DNA of 8,703 nt from Clostridiales bacterium (GCA_021200075.1 JAJQGZ010000224.1:1-8703), one strand, 5' to 3'; counted from the stretch's first letter, positions 1-6,238 are shown. Numbers and translations: made by a program. The notes: generated by a model from the letters alone, not told the origin.

Positions 1-1
1 G

Positions 2-1612
2 TACGGAGTAATGCAGGTGGTAATGAGAAATACCGCTTTGTTCGACGGAATATCAAAAGAGGATTGCCTTTCGATAGAAGGGCAGGTTGAAAAAAGGGAC
101 GAGGACACGATTAACCCTAAAATCGCAACAGGAACAATCGAGGTTGAAGCAAAAAAGGTAGTCACTCTCGGCAAGGTGCGCAAACCGCTTCCGTTTGAGA
201 TTCAAACATCAAAGGAGACGAGAGAGGATAAAAGGCTTCAGTACCGCTTCCTTGATTTGAGAAATCAAAAGGTAAAGGACAATATGCTTTTCAGGAGCAA
301 GGTTATCACATATCTCAGGCAGGTTATGAGCGAGCTTGGGTTTGTCGAGCTTCAAACGCCGATTCTTTGTGCATCGTCTCCCGAGGGTGCAAGGGATTAT
401 GTTGTTCCGTCAAGGGTTCATAAGGGCAAGTTTTACGCTTTGCCGCAGGCGCCGCAGCAGTATAAGCAGCTTTTAATGGTGTCGGGTATTGACAAATATT
501 TCCAGATTGCGCCGTGTTTTCGTGACGAGGATGCAAGAGCCGATCGTTCGCCCGGAGAATTTTATCAGCTTGATTTTGAAATGTGCTTTGCAACGCAGGA
601 AGATGTGTTCAAGGTAGGCGAGGAGGTTCTTTCCAAAACCTTTGAAAAATTCTCGCCCGACGGATATAAAATCACATTCGCTCCTTATCCCGTTATCAGC
701 TATAAAGAGGCTATGCTCAAATACGGTACGGATAAACCCGACTTGAGAAATCCGCTTGAAATTATTGATGTAACCGAATTTTTCCAAAGATGCTCGTTCA
801 AGCCGTTTCACGGTCAGACAGTCAGAGCGATAAAGGTTCATCAGGAAATTTCAAAGGGCAACCACGAAAAGCTCCTTAAATTTGCTCAGTCAATCGGTAT
901 GAGCGGACTCGGCTATCTTCTTGTTCAGGAGGATAAAACCTATAAAGGACCTATAGATAAATTTATTCCCGACGATATGAAAAGCGAGCTTGCGGACTTG
1001 GCAGGGCTTGATGTAGGGGACACGATATTCTTTATTGCCGACAGTGAGATGAAAGCCTGTGAATATGCCGGTCAGATAAGAACCCGACTTGCTGAAATGT
1101 TCGATCTTATTGAAAAGAATGCTTACCGCTTCTGCTACATCAACGATTTCCCGATGTTTGAATATAAGGAGGAGGAAAAGAAAACAGGCTTTACTCACAA
1201 TCCGTTTTCAATGCCGCAGGGCGGTCTTGACGCTCTTGAAAACAGCGATTCTCTCGATGTCCTTGCTTATCAGTACGATATAGTGTGCAACGGCGTTGAG
1301 CTTTCCTCCGGAGCGGTCAGGAACCACGATATTGATATTATGAAAAAAGCGTTTGAAATCGCCGGCTACGACGAGGAAGTTTTGAAAGAAAAATTCGGCG
1401 CTCTTTATACCGCTTTCCAGTACGGAGCGCCACCTCACGCAGGTATGGCTCCTGGTATCGACAGAATGATAATGCTTCTGAGAAACGAGGATAATATCAG
1501 AGAGGTAATTCCGTTCCCTATGGACGGAAAGTCGCAGGATTTAATGTGCGGCGCTCCCAATGAAATCACCGAGCAGCAACTCAGAGAAGTGCATATAAAG
1601 CTCAGAAAATAA
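2..1612 (+). CDS. aspS: Aspartyl-tRNA synthetase, 5'-truncated by the window edge
   Basis: Class II aminoacyl-tRNA synthetase that attaches aspartate to tRNA(Asp) and, if non-discriminating, also to tRNA(Asn). The frame is open from base 2 (Y-G-V before the first internal Met at 11), so the true start and most of the N-terminal anticodon-binding OB fold lie outside the window. About 50 residues are probably missing, because 533 residues are seen from the Met and the family has about 590. Numbered from that Met: RYRFLDLR at 78-84 (motif 1 region follows), SPEGARDY 123-130, the Asp/ATP-site loop QAPQQYKQL 147-154, motif 2 FRDEDARADR 170-179, YGTDKPDLR 238-246, the GAD insertion domain about 260-390, DFPMFE 379-384, HNPFS 396-400, and motif 3 GAPPHAGMAPGIDR 472-485 with its Arg. 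The SPGEFYQLDFEM and APNEITEQQLREVHIKLR segments resemble alphaproteobacterial AspRS, which is usually non-discriminating. The ribosome binding site of gatC overlaps its stop codon. Confidence 0.97.
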   Translation, partial: YGVMQVVMRNTALFDGISKEDCLSIEGQVEKRDEDTINPKIATGTIEVEAKKVVTLGKVRKPLPFEIQTSKETREDKRLQYRFLDLRNQKVKDNMLFRSKVITYLRQVMSELGFVELQTPILCASSPEGARDYVVPSRVHKGKFYALPQAPQQYKQLLMVSGIDKYFQIAPCFRDEDARADRSPGEFYQLDFEMCFATQEDVFKVGEEVLSKTFEKFSPDGYKITFAPYPVISYKEAMLKYGTDKPDLRNPLEIIDVTEFFQRCSFKPFHGQTVRAIKVHQEISKGNHEKLLKFAQSIGMSGLGYLLVQEDKTYKGPIDKFIPDDMKSELADLAGLDVGDTIFFIADSEMKACEYAGQIRTRLAEMFDLIEKNAYRFCYINDFPMFEYKEEEKKTGFTHNPFSMPQGGLDALENSDSLDVLAYQYDIVCNGVELSSGAVRNHDIDIMKKAFEIAGYDEEVLKEKFGALYTAFQYGAPPHAGMAPGIDRMIMLLRNEDNIREVIPFPMDGKSQDLMCGAPNEITEQQLREVHIKLRK

Positions 1613-1626
1613 GAGGTGCTTTAATT

Positions 1627-1914
1627 ATGATAAGTAAAGAAGAGGTTTTAAAGCTTGCAGGGCTTGCCCGTCTGGAATTTACGGACGAGGAGCTTGATAA
1701 GATAATCAAGGATATGGACGAGATAATTGCGTTTGCCGACACTATCAACAATTCGGTTGAGGGCGATGCGGATAAAATACGCAATATTTCAAAAACTGCG
1801 CTTGAAGCGGAAAAATTCCGTGACGATACGGTAAAGGAATCCCTGCCTAACGAAAAGATACTTTCAAATATAAACGCTTCCAAGGGAATGTTCTGCATAA
1901 AGGGAGGTATATAA
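1627..1914 (+). CDS. gatC: Aspartyl/glutamyl-tRNA amidotransferase subunit C
   Basis: Small subunit of the GatCAB complex. It wraps around the GatA-GatB interface and stabilises GatA. The 95-residue length is normal. The family pattern is present: an N-terminal helix with LAGLARLEFTDEEL (about 10-23), the second helix with IIAFADTI (about 33-40), and the C-terminal FRDDTVKESLPNEKIL segment (about 64-79), matching the usual LREDEV..SL motif, followed by a G.F motif near the end (GMF about 86-88). The start is ATG at 1627, with AAGAGGTG at 1611-1618 eight bases upstream, overlapping the aspS stop. The TAA stop is immediately followed by the gatA ATG, and the gatA ribosome binding site (AGGGAGGT, 1901-1908) lies inside gatC, so translation of the two is probably coupled. 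Confidence 0.97.
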   Translation: MISKEEVLKLAGLARLEFTDEELDKIIKDMDEIIAFADTINNSVEGDADKIRNISKTALEAEKFRDDTVKESLPNEKILSNINASKGMFCIKGGI

Positions 1915-3375
1915 ATGAAAGAAATTATTGCTCCTTTGTCAAACCTCCTTGTAGACGGTGAAATTTCATCAACCGAGCTTACGCAAAAATATATTTCGGC
2001 GATTGAAGCCGATAATAAAAAATACAACGCCTATGTTTCAACAACATTTGATAAGGCGCTCGATTCGGCAAAAAATGCCGATAAAATTATAGCCGAGGGC
2101 AAAGCGACCGTTCTTACGGGTATTCCGATGACTCTCAAGGATAATATCTGCTCCGACGGCGATTTAACCACCTGTTGTTCAAAGATACTCGAGGGATTTC
2201 GTCCTTATTATGACGCAACTGTGTGGAGCAAGCTGAAAGCTCAGGGCGCAGTTATGCTCGGCAAAACCAATATGGACGAATTTGCAATGGGCTCTACAAG
2301 CGAAACAAGCTGTTACGGCGCTCCGCTTAATCCGAGGAATACCGCAAATGTAACCGGCGGTTCGTCGGGCGGTGTTGCGGCGGCGGTATGCGCAGGTCTT
2401 GCACCTTACGGTCTCGGCTCGGATACCGGCGGCTCTGTTCGTCAGCCCGCTTCATTTTGCGGAATTGTCGGACTGAAGCCGACTTACGGCGCAGTTTCCC
2501 GTTACGGTCTTATCGCATACGGTTCGTCTCTCGACCAAATCGGTGTGCTTTCAAATTCCGTTATGGACTCTGCTTTGGTGTTTGATACAATTTGCGGCGT
2601 CGATGAAAAAGACCAGACGAGTGTGAATTTCAATTTCGGCAGTATTGCCGATTCCCTCGGAAAAACCGATGTCAAAGGTATGAAAATCGGAGTTGCACAG
2701 GAATATTTCGACGGCATTAACGATGAAATTAAAACCGCAATCTTTGACGCAATAAAGTTTTATGAGAAAAACGGCGCACAGATTGTCGATATAAAGCTTC
2801 CTGTACTCAAGCAGGCGCTCCCTGTTTACTACATTATCGCCTGTGCGGAGGCTTCGTCAAACCTCGGCAGATACGACGGTATTCGCTACGGCTACAGACC
2901 CGAGAGCTTCAATAATGTTGAGGAAATGATTTTAAAAACCCGTACCGAGGGATTCGGCGACGAGATTAAAAGGCGTATTATGCTCGGCACTTATGTGCTT
3001 TCCTCCGGATATTATGACGCTTATTATAAAAAAGCCTGTCTTCTCAGGGAAAACATAACCGCTGATTTTGACGAGATATTCTCCGAATGTGATATTATAA
3101 TAGCACCGACCGCTCCGAATACGGCTTTTCCGCTTAATTTCAAGGGCGCTTCTCCGGTCGATATGTACCTTTCGGATATAGCAACCGTGCCGATTAATAT
3201 AACCGGTGTTCCTGCAATCAGCGTTCCTGTTAAAAACGACAGCAACGGCTTGCCGATAGGTATGCAGATAATCGGTAAAAAATTCAGCGAAAAAACTATA
3301 ATGAACGCCGCCTATTTCTTTGAAAAGAATTATAAAAACGGTGTGGAGGATTTTGAAGGGGGTGTCGCACTGTGA
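1915..3375 (+). CDS. gatA: Aspartyl/glutamyl-tRNA amidotransferase subunit A
   Basis: Catalytic glutaminase subunit of GatCAB. It is an amidase-signature enzyme that releases ammonia from glutamine and passes it to GatB. At 486 residues it is full length. The amidase Ser-cisSer-Lys triad is visible: Lys75 in PMTLKDNI, the Gly/Ser-rich signature GGSSGG at 148-153 supplying cis-Ser150, and nucleophile Ser174 in GSDTGGSVRQPASFCG. These sit at a constant offset of four from Lys79/Ser154/Ser178 of the Staphylococcus aureus enzyme as I remember it. The family segments GLKPTYGAVSRYGLIAY (186-202) and SLDQIG (205-210) follow. The start is ATG directly after the gatC stop, with AGGGAGGT six bases upstream. 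The stop overlaps the gatB start (GTGA). Confidence 0.98.
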   Translation: MKEIIAPLSNLLVDGEISSTELTQKYISAIEADNKKYNAYVSTTFDKALDSAKNADKIIAEGKATVLTGIPMTLKDNICSDGDLTTCCSKILEGFRPYYDATVWSKLKAQGAVMLGKTNMDEFAMGSTSETSCYGAPLNPRNTANVTGGSSGGVAAAVCAGLAPYGLGSDTGGSVRQPASFCGIVGLKPTYGAVSRYGLIAYGSSLDQIGVLSNSVMDSALVFDTICGVDEKDQTSVNFNFGSIADSLGKTDVKGMKIGVAQEYFDGINDEIKTAIFDAIKFYEKNGAQIVDIKLPVLKQALPVYYIIACAEASSNLGRYDGIRYGYRPESFNNVEEMILKTRTEGFGDEIKRRIMLGTYVLSSGYYDAYYKKACLLRENITADFDEIFSECDIIIAPTAPNTAFPLNFKGASPVDMYLSDIATVPINITGVPAISVPVKNDSNGLPIGMQIIGKKFSEKTIMNAAYFFEKNYKNGVEDFEGGVAL

Positions 3376-4781
3376 GTTATCAGTTGGTATGCGGTATCGA
3401 AACTCATATAGAGCTTGTCACGAAAACTAAGATTTTCTGTTGCTGTACAACGCAGTTCGGCGGTGAACCAAATACTCATTGCTGCCCCGTTTGCACAGGT
3501 CAGCCGGGTGCGCTTCCCGTGCTAAACAAAAAGGTTATCGAATATGCCGTCCGAGCCGGTCTTACTGTAAATTGCAATATCAACAACAATTCCCATATGG
3601 ACAGAAAAAACTATGTTTATCCCGATTTGCCCAAGGCATATCAGATTTCACAGTTTGACGAGCCTCTTTGCACAGACGGATATGTCCGGCTTGATTCGGG
3701 CAAAAAAATCCGCATTGAGCGTATTCATATCGAGGAGGACGCCGGTAAGCTTGTCCACGACGGCGGATATACCTATGTCGATTACAACAGGGGAGGGGTT
3801 CCGCTTATCGAGATTGTTTCAATGGCGGATATTTCATCACCCGAGGAAGCAAGGGAATATGCTCAAAAGCTCCAACTCATTATGCGTAATGTAGGCGTTT
3901 CCGACTGCAAAATGCAGGAGGGTTCAATGAGGTGCGATGTCAATGTATCTCTTCACAAAGAGGGAGAGCCGTGGGGTACAAGGACTGAAATTAAAAATAT
4001 AAATTCTCTGTCCAATATCGTCAGGGCAATGGAACTTGAAATGGAAAGGCAGGAGGATATTCTCGATGCCGGCGAAAGGATAATTCAGTCTACAATGCGC
4101 TATGATGCAGACAGCGATATCGTCTATGTACTGCGTTCAAAGGAAAATGCGGACGATTACAGATATTTTCCCGAGCCTGATATTCCTCGCTTCTATATTT
4201 CGCCCGAGCGTGTTGAGGAAATTCGTGCTTCGCTTCCGGAGTTTCCCGATTCAAAGCTCAAAAGATATGTTGACGAAATGGGACTTCCCGAAAATAACGC
4301 CAGACTTATTTATAAGTACAGGAATGTAACCGAATTTTTCGACACCGCCGTTAAAAAGGGTGCTTCGCCGTCGAATACTCTCAATATGATACTCGGCCCG
4401 ATATATGCCACGCTTCAGACCGAGGAGGATAAGGAAAATTTCGAGATTAAAACCTCGCCGTCACAGCTTGCTTCTCTCGTAAAGCTTATAGACGAAAAGA
4501 AGATAAGGGCGAACAAAGCTAAAGAGGTTCTCGCTCAAATGCTTGAAAGCAGTGCGGATGTCACCGAATATATTAAAGCCGACGATCTCGCCGGTTTGTC
4601 CGATGATGATTTGCTCGCACTTTGCAAGGACGCAATCGAAGCTAATCCAAAGGCCGCTGACGATGTAAGAAACGGCAAGGACAAGGCAATCAATGTTATG
4701 TTCGGCTATGTTATGAAAAATTCAAGGGGCAAGGCTGATGTAAAAAAAGCCGAGGAAATAATCCGCAGTTTGTTGAAATAA
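3372..4781 (+). CDS. gatB: Aspartyl/glutamyl-tRNA amidotransferase subunit B
   Basis: tRNA-binding kinase/amidase subunit of GatCAB. It phosphorylates the side-chain carboxylate of Asp-tRNA(Asn) or Glu-tRNA(Gln), then transfers ammonia to it. Its 469 residues match the family. Visible features are the N-terminal GIETHIEL (8-15), a Cys-rich zinc site (C23, C25, C38, C41, with additional C24 and C37), the cradle-domain motifs HMDRKNY.YPDLPK (75-88), ERIHIEEDAGK (117-127) and DYNRGGVPLIEI (138-149), then RSKENADDYRYFPEPD near 255-270. The C-terminal helical/YqeY-like tail (about 365-469) contains NPKAADDVRNGKDKA. The start is GTG at 3372, overlapping the gatA stop by four bases, with a G-rich ribosome binding site AAGGGGGTG at 3356-3364. 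It is the last gene of the operon. The first strong terminator downstream is at 4951-4986. Confidence 0.98.
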   Translation: MSYQLVCGIETHIELVTKTKIFCCCTTQFGGEPNTHCCPVCTGQPGALPVLNKKVIEYAVRAGLTVNCNINNNSHMDRKNYVYPDLPKAYQISQFDEPLCTDGYVRLDSGKKIRIERIHIEEDAGKLVHDGGYTYVDYNRGGVPLIEIVSMADISSPEEAREYAQKLQLIMRNVGVSDCKMQEGSMRCDVNVSLHKEGEPWGTRTEIKNINSLSNIVRAMELEMERQEDILDAGERIIQSTMRYDADSDIVYVLRSKENADDYRYFPEPDIPRFYISPERVEEIRASLPEFPDSKLKRYVDEMGLPENNARLIYKYRNVTEFFDTAVKKGASPSNTLNMILGPIYATLQTEEDKENFEIKTSPSQLASLVKLIDEKKIRANKAKEVLAQMLESSADVTEYIKADDLAGLSDDDLLALCKDAIEANPKAADDVRNGKDKAINVMFGYVMKNSRGKADVKKAEEIIRSLLK

Positions 4782-4812
4782 TAAATTAAATCATCTCTAA
4801 TCTAAGCGGAAT

Positions 4813-4841
4813 AAAAAAGAGCGGCTGTAAAAAGTCGCTCT
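4813..4841 (-). terminator. Hairpin repeat copy 1, minus-strand terminator-like
   Basis: AGAGCGGC (4818-4825) pairs with GTCGCTCT (4834-4841): eight pairs with one G-T, around the loop TGTAAAAA. On the minus strand the stem is followed by a run of six T's (complement of the A's at 4813-4818, which includes the first stem base), giving intrinsic-terminator form for leftward transcription. On the plus strand no T run follows. The 21-base core (4821-4841) recurs exactly at 5120-5140. Confidence 0.55.
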
Positions 4842-4950
4842 CAGTCTGTCGATAAAGCGGTCATAACCGTACCGATAAAGTAGTGACTATAGGTTATTTC
4901 TCTTATTGACATTATTATATTAATAACATTTTTCTCTTATTCGGACTATT

Positions 4951-4986
4951 AAAAGAGGCAAGGGCATCGAACCCTTGCCTCTTTTT
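4951..4986. terminator. Strong bidirectional intrinsic terminator
   Basis: Stem GAGGCAAGGG (4955-4964) and CCCTTGCCTC (4972-4981), ten perfect pairs around the loop CATCGAA. It extends by AAAA/TTTT to 14 pairs. T5 follows on the plus strand (4982-4986), and T4 on the minus strand (complement of 4951-4954). It lies about 170 bases after the gatB stop and about 225 bases after the stop of the leftward flavin reductase gene, so it can end both transcripts. Read on the minus strand, the loop TTCGATG looks like a tRNA T-loop, but no tRNA surrounds it. Confidence 0.9.
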
Positions 4987-4993
4987 CGGCACT

Positions 4994-5050
4994 TTAAGCT
5001 TTTTGCTCGGGAGCGGTACTTATGTACAGCACCCCTCGCAAAATGCTTAA
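4994..5050. repeat. 57-base imperfect palindrome
   Basis: TTAAGC (4994-4999), TTTTGC (5001-5006), GGG (5009-5011), GC (5013-5014) and GTAC (5016-5019) pair in order with GTAC (5024-5027), GC (5029-5030), CCC (5032-5034), GCAAAA (5038-5043) and GCTTAA (5045-5050), around a TTAT loop. That is 21 Watson-Crick pairs interrupted by small, mostly symmetric mismatches. No T run follows on either strand, so it is not a simple terminator. It could be a REP-like repeat or an arm of a structured RNA. Confidence 0.6.
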
Positions 5051-5071
5051 TTCTAACCACTTTCTCAACAT
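4994..5071 (-). other. Doubtful 25-codon small ORF
   Basis: A leftward frame runs from ATG (5069-5071) to TAA (4994-4996). The predicted peptide begins MLRKWLELSI and ends APEQKA. The stop is followed eight bases later by the strong terminator, which is a gene-like arrangement. However, the purine-rich GAGAGG lies directly against the ATG with no spacing, and the second half of the frame coincides with the long palindrome, which may explain it by itself. I do not recognise the peptide. Confidence 0.15.
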
Positions 5072-5074
5072 CCT

Positions 5075-5119
5075 CTCAGCGTGTAGAAATTTGTAATTTG
5101 ACTTTTTCTACACGCTGAG
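5075..5119. repeat. 15-bp perfect inverted repeat
   Basis: CTCAGCGTGTAGAAA (5075-5089) is the exact reverse complement of TTTCTACACGCTGAG (5105-5119), with a 15-base AT-rich spacer. The right arm runs directly into hairpin repeat copy 2. The arm also resembles, at 14 of 18 positions, the reverse complement of the sequence flanking copy 1 (4840-4857), so arm plus hairpin look like one repeat family. Confidence 0.75.
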
Positions 5120-5145
5120 GCGGCTGTAAAAAGTCGCTCTTTTTA
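5117..5145 (+). terminator. Hairpin repeat copy 2, plus-strand terminator-like
   Basis: The 21-base core at 5120-5140 is identical to 4821-4841. CGGC (5121-5124) pairs with GTCG (5133-5136) and, across a bulged G, GAG (5117-5119) with CTC (5137-5139). A T run (5140-5144) follows on the plus strand, the opposite polarity to copy 1. GAG at 5117-5119 is also the end of the 15-bp inverted repeat, so the two stems compete for it. Confidence 0.45.
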
Positions 5146-5189
5146 TGTTTCAATTTTTTGCTACAGAATTGGCGTATACCAAAGGTTTT

Positions 5190-5211
5190 ATTTCAATTTT
5201 ATTTCAATTTT
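5190..5211. repeat. Tandem 11-base AT-rich repeat
   Basis: ATTTCAATTTT occurs twice in tandem (5190-5200 and 5201-5211), followed by a partial third unit ATTTTAAT (5212-5219) that covers the stop and last codons of the leftward flavin reductase gene. This is probably local slippage-derived sequence. Confidence 0.6.
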
Positions 5212-5773
5212 ATTTTAATGCCAAGCCGTCTTTGAATGCGTTTCCGACCCGCTCCGTTACCTTATAATAGCTGTGTGTATACGGGTCAAATGCAATTGCA
5301 GATACCTTTGTAATGTCCACCTTGTCACCGTCCATAACCGATTCATCAGCCGTAGTGTTTATTACTTTGTCGATAACTCCACAGCCATATTTTCCATCCT
5401 GATATTCGATAAATTCACATTCCATACAGAGTGGAAAATCCGTAATGATTGGTGCATCAACATTTTCGGATTTCTTTGCTGTCAATCCGCTTTTAGCAAA
5501 CTTATTGGGAGTGTTATTGCCGGATACCACTCCGAAATAATCCGCCTCTACCATGTGTGCGGCATCAGCAATGCTGACAGTAAAAGCCTTTCTTGTCTTA
5601 ATATTTTTTACTGTTTTGTGAGTCTCGGTCAAGTTAAGAATCACATAATCTCGCTCCAGCATTGTTCCCCATGCGGCATTCATAACATCAACGCTGCCGT
5701 CTTCGTTATATGTTGCAACCATTAATACCGGCATCGGGAAAATTGCCTCGGTTGTTTTGATATTTTTTCTCAT
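5210..5773 (-). CDS. Flavin reductase-like / flavoredoxin family protein
   Basis: Predicted cytoplasmic FMN-binding protein of 187 residues, full length for the clostridial flavoredoxin/flavin reductase-like domain group. The single split-barrel domain spans nearly the whole protein. Its family pattern is P.PVLMVATYNEDGS (about 13-27), MNAAWGTM (31-38), TETHKTVKNIKTRKAFTVSIAD (49-70), EADYFGVVSG (76-85), the APIITDFPLCMECEF segment (107-121) and a C-terminal FDPYTHSYYKV..RVGNAFKDG. Such proteins bind FMN and pass electrons from NAD(P)H or other donors; the substrate here cannot be read. There is no signal peptide. The start is ATG, with AGGAGG (complement of 5784-5789) ten bases upstream. It is divergent from a broken HxlR regulator, a common pairing for redox- or electrophile-responsive control. 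The end overlaps the AT-rich tandem repeat. Confidence 0.9.
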   Translation of the reverse strand: MRKNIKTTEAIFPMPVLMVATYNEDGSVDVMNAAWGTMLERDYVILNLTETHKTVKNIKTRKAFTVSIADAAHMVEADYFGVVSGNNTPNKFAKSGLTAKKSENVDAPIITDFPLCMECEFIEYQDGKYGCGVIDKVINTTADESVMDGDKVDITKVSAIAFDPYTHSYYKVTERVGNAFKDGLALK

Positions 5774-5796
5774 AAAAAATCAGCCTCCTGTTTTTA

Positions 5797-5825
5797 TTGT
5801 CTTTTGACTGGATATATGCTATCAT
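5797..5825 (+). promoter_or_regulatory. Putative promoter of the hxlR remnant
   Basis: A -35-like TTGTCT (5797-5802) is 17 bases from an extended -10, TGC-TATCAT (TG at 5817-5818, hexamer 5820-5825). Transcription would start near 5832, placing the palindromic operator at 5844-5868 in the early transcribed region, where a bound repressor could block elongation. The -10 overlaps the opposing -10 of the flavin reductase gene. Confidence 0.45.
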
Positions 5826-5849
5826 AGAAGTGAATAAAAAGTAAGTACC
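5821..5849 (-). promoter_or_regulatory. Putative promoter of the flavin reductase gene
   Basis: On the minus strand, TATGAT (complement of 5821-5826) lies 17 bases downstream of a weak -35, GGTACT (complement of 5844-5849). The -35 coincides with one arm of the palindromic operator, so regulator binding should directly control it. The leader would be about 40 bases. Confidence 0.4.
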
Positions 5850-5868
5850 TACATTTATGTAAGGTACT
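5844..5868. promoter_or_regulatory. Palindromic operator, probable HxlR-type binding site
   Basis: AGTACCTACAT (5844-5854), then TT, then ATGTAAGGTACT (5857-5868). The arms are inverted copies apart from one extra A. A GTAC-containing dyad between divergent promoters is the typical position and form for a site of an HxlR/DUF24 winged-helix dimer. It overlaps the predicted -35 of the flavin reductase gene and the early transcript of hxlR. The binding protein is inferred from its position only. Confidence 0.6.
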
Positions 5869-5884
5869 TTCTCAGAGGTAAGCT

Positions 5885-6203
5885 ATGAGTGAAAAAACGA
5901 TAGATAACGCAAACTTTGAGGACACCGGATACAGTTACACGCTATCTCTTATTTCAGGCAAATACAAACCTATTATTCTCTATTGTCTGATGGAATACGA
6001 GCCGATTAGATTTAACGAAATGCAACGATATTTAAAAAAGTTGCCGACAAAACACTGAGCCAAAACCTGAAAGAGTTGGAAGCGGCGATTTGATTATCCG
6101 CCGTGTATATCCGCAAATTCCACCAAAAGTAGAATATTCCCTTACCGATAGAGGTCATTCACTTGTAAAAGTTTTAGACCTGCTTTGCGAGTGGGGGAAA
6201 TAA
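5885..6203 (+). pseudogene. HxlR-family regulator broken by two -1 frameshifts
   Basis: Small winged-helix DNA-binding regulator of the HxlR (DUF24) family. ATG at 5885 has AGAGG (5874-5878) six bases upstream. The first frame reads GYSYTLSLISGKYKPIILY and MEYEPIRFNEMQRYLKK, then stops at 6056-6058. The protein continues one base back as VADKTLSQNLKELEA (about 6040-6084), and again one base back as DLIIRRVYPQIPPKVEYSLT..RGHSLVKVLDLLCEWGK to TAA at 6201-6203. Rejoined, it would be about 106 residues, normal for the family, with the recognition helix at SQNLKELEA and the beta wing at RRVYPQIPPKVEYSLT. The first shift is at a run of six A's (6034-6039), where seven would restore the frame. The second is near 6084-6087 and is not at a homopolymer. 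It is divergent from the flavin reductase gene, its probable target. It may be decayed or a sequencing artefact. Confidence 0.88.
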
Positions 6204-6238
6204 TAATCGGAAGTAGCTCCTATATGCTTTGCCATTGC

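Larger units (their letters stand above)
4782..5209. other. Structured intergenic region between convergent transcripts
   Basis: 428 bases separate the gatB stop from the stop of the leftward flavin reductase gene. I see no convincing protein gene. In order it holds a hairpin repeat (4818-4841), short direct repeats (CGATAAAG at 4850-4857 and 4873-4880; TTTCTCTTATT at 4897-4907 and 4931-4941), a strong terminator (4951-4986), a long imperfect palindrome (4994-5050), a 15-bp inverted repeat (5075-5119), a second copy of the hairpin repeat (5120-5140) and an AT-rich tandem repeat (5190-5211). A leftward 25-codon ORF (4994-5071) overlaps the palindrome and is doubtful. Confidence 0.8.

Noticed and set aside
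4906..4930. TTGACA at 4906-4911 as a rightward promoter
   Set aside because: No acceptable -10 hexamer occurs 15-19 bases downstream, and no gene follows on that strand.
4850..4941. Short direct repeats CGATAAAG (x2) and TTTCTCTTATT (x2) as a CRISPR-like array
   Set aside because: The units are only 8-11 bases, with two copies each and no regular spacers.
4951..4986. T-arm-like sequence (AAGGG-TTCGATG-CCCTT on the minus strand) suggesting a tRNA or tmRNA end
   Set aside because: The stem continues straight to ten and more pairs with no acceptor strand, anticodon arm or CCA context. It is fully explained as an intrinsic terminator.
4994..5140. 6S RNA on the minus strand
   Set aside because: The size and the long interrupted hairpin are suggestive, but there is no single end-to-end stem with a large central bubble. 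The region splits into separate hairpins.
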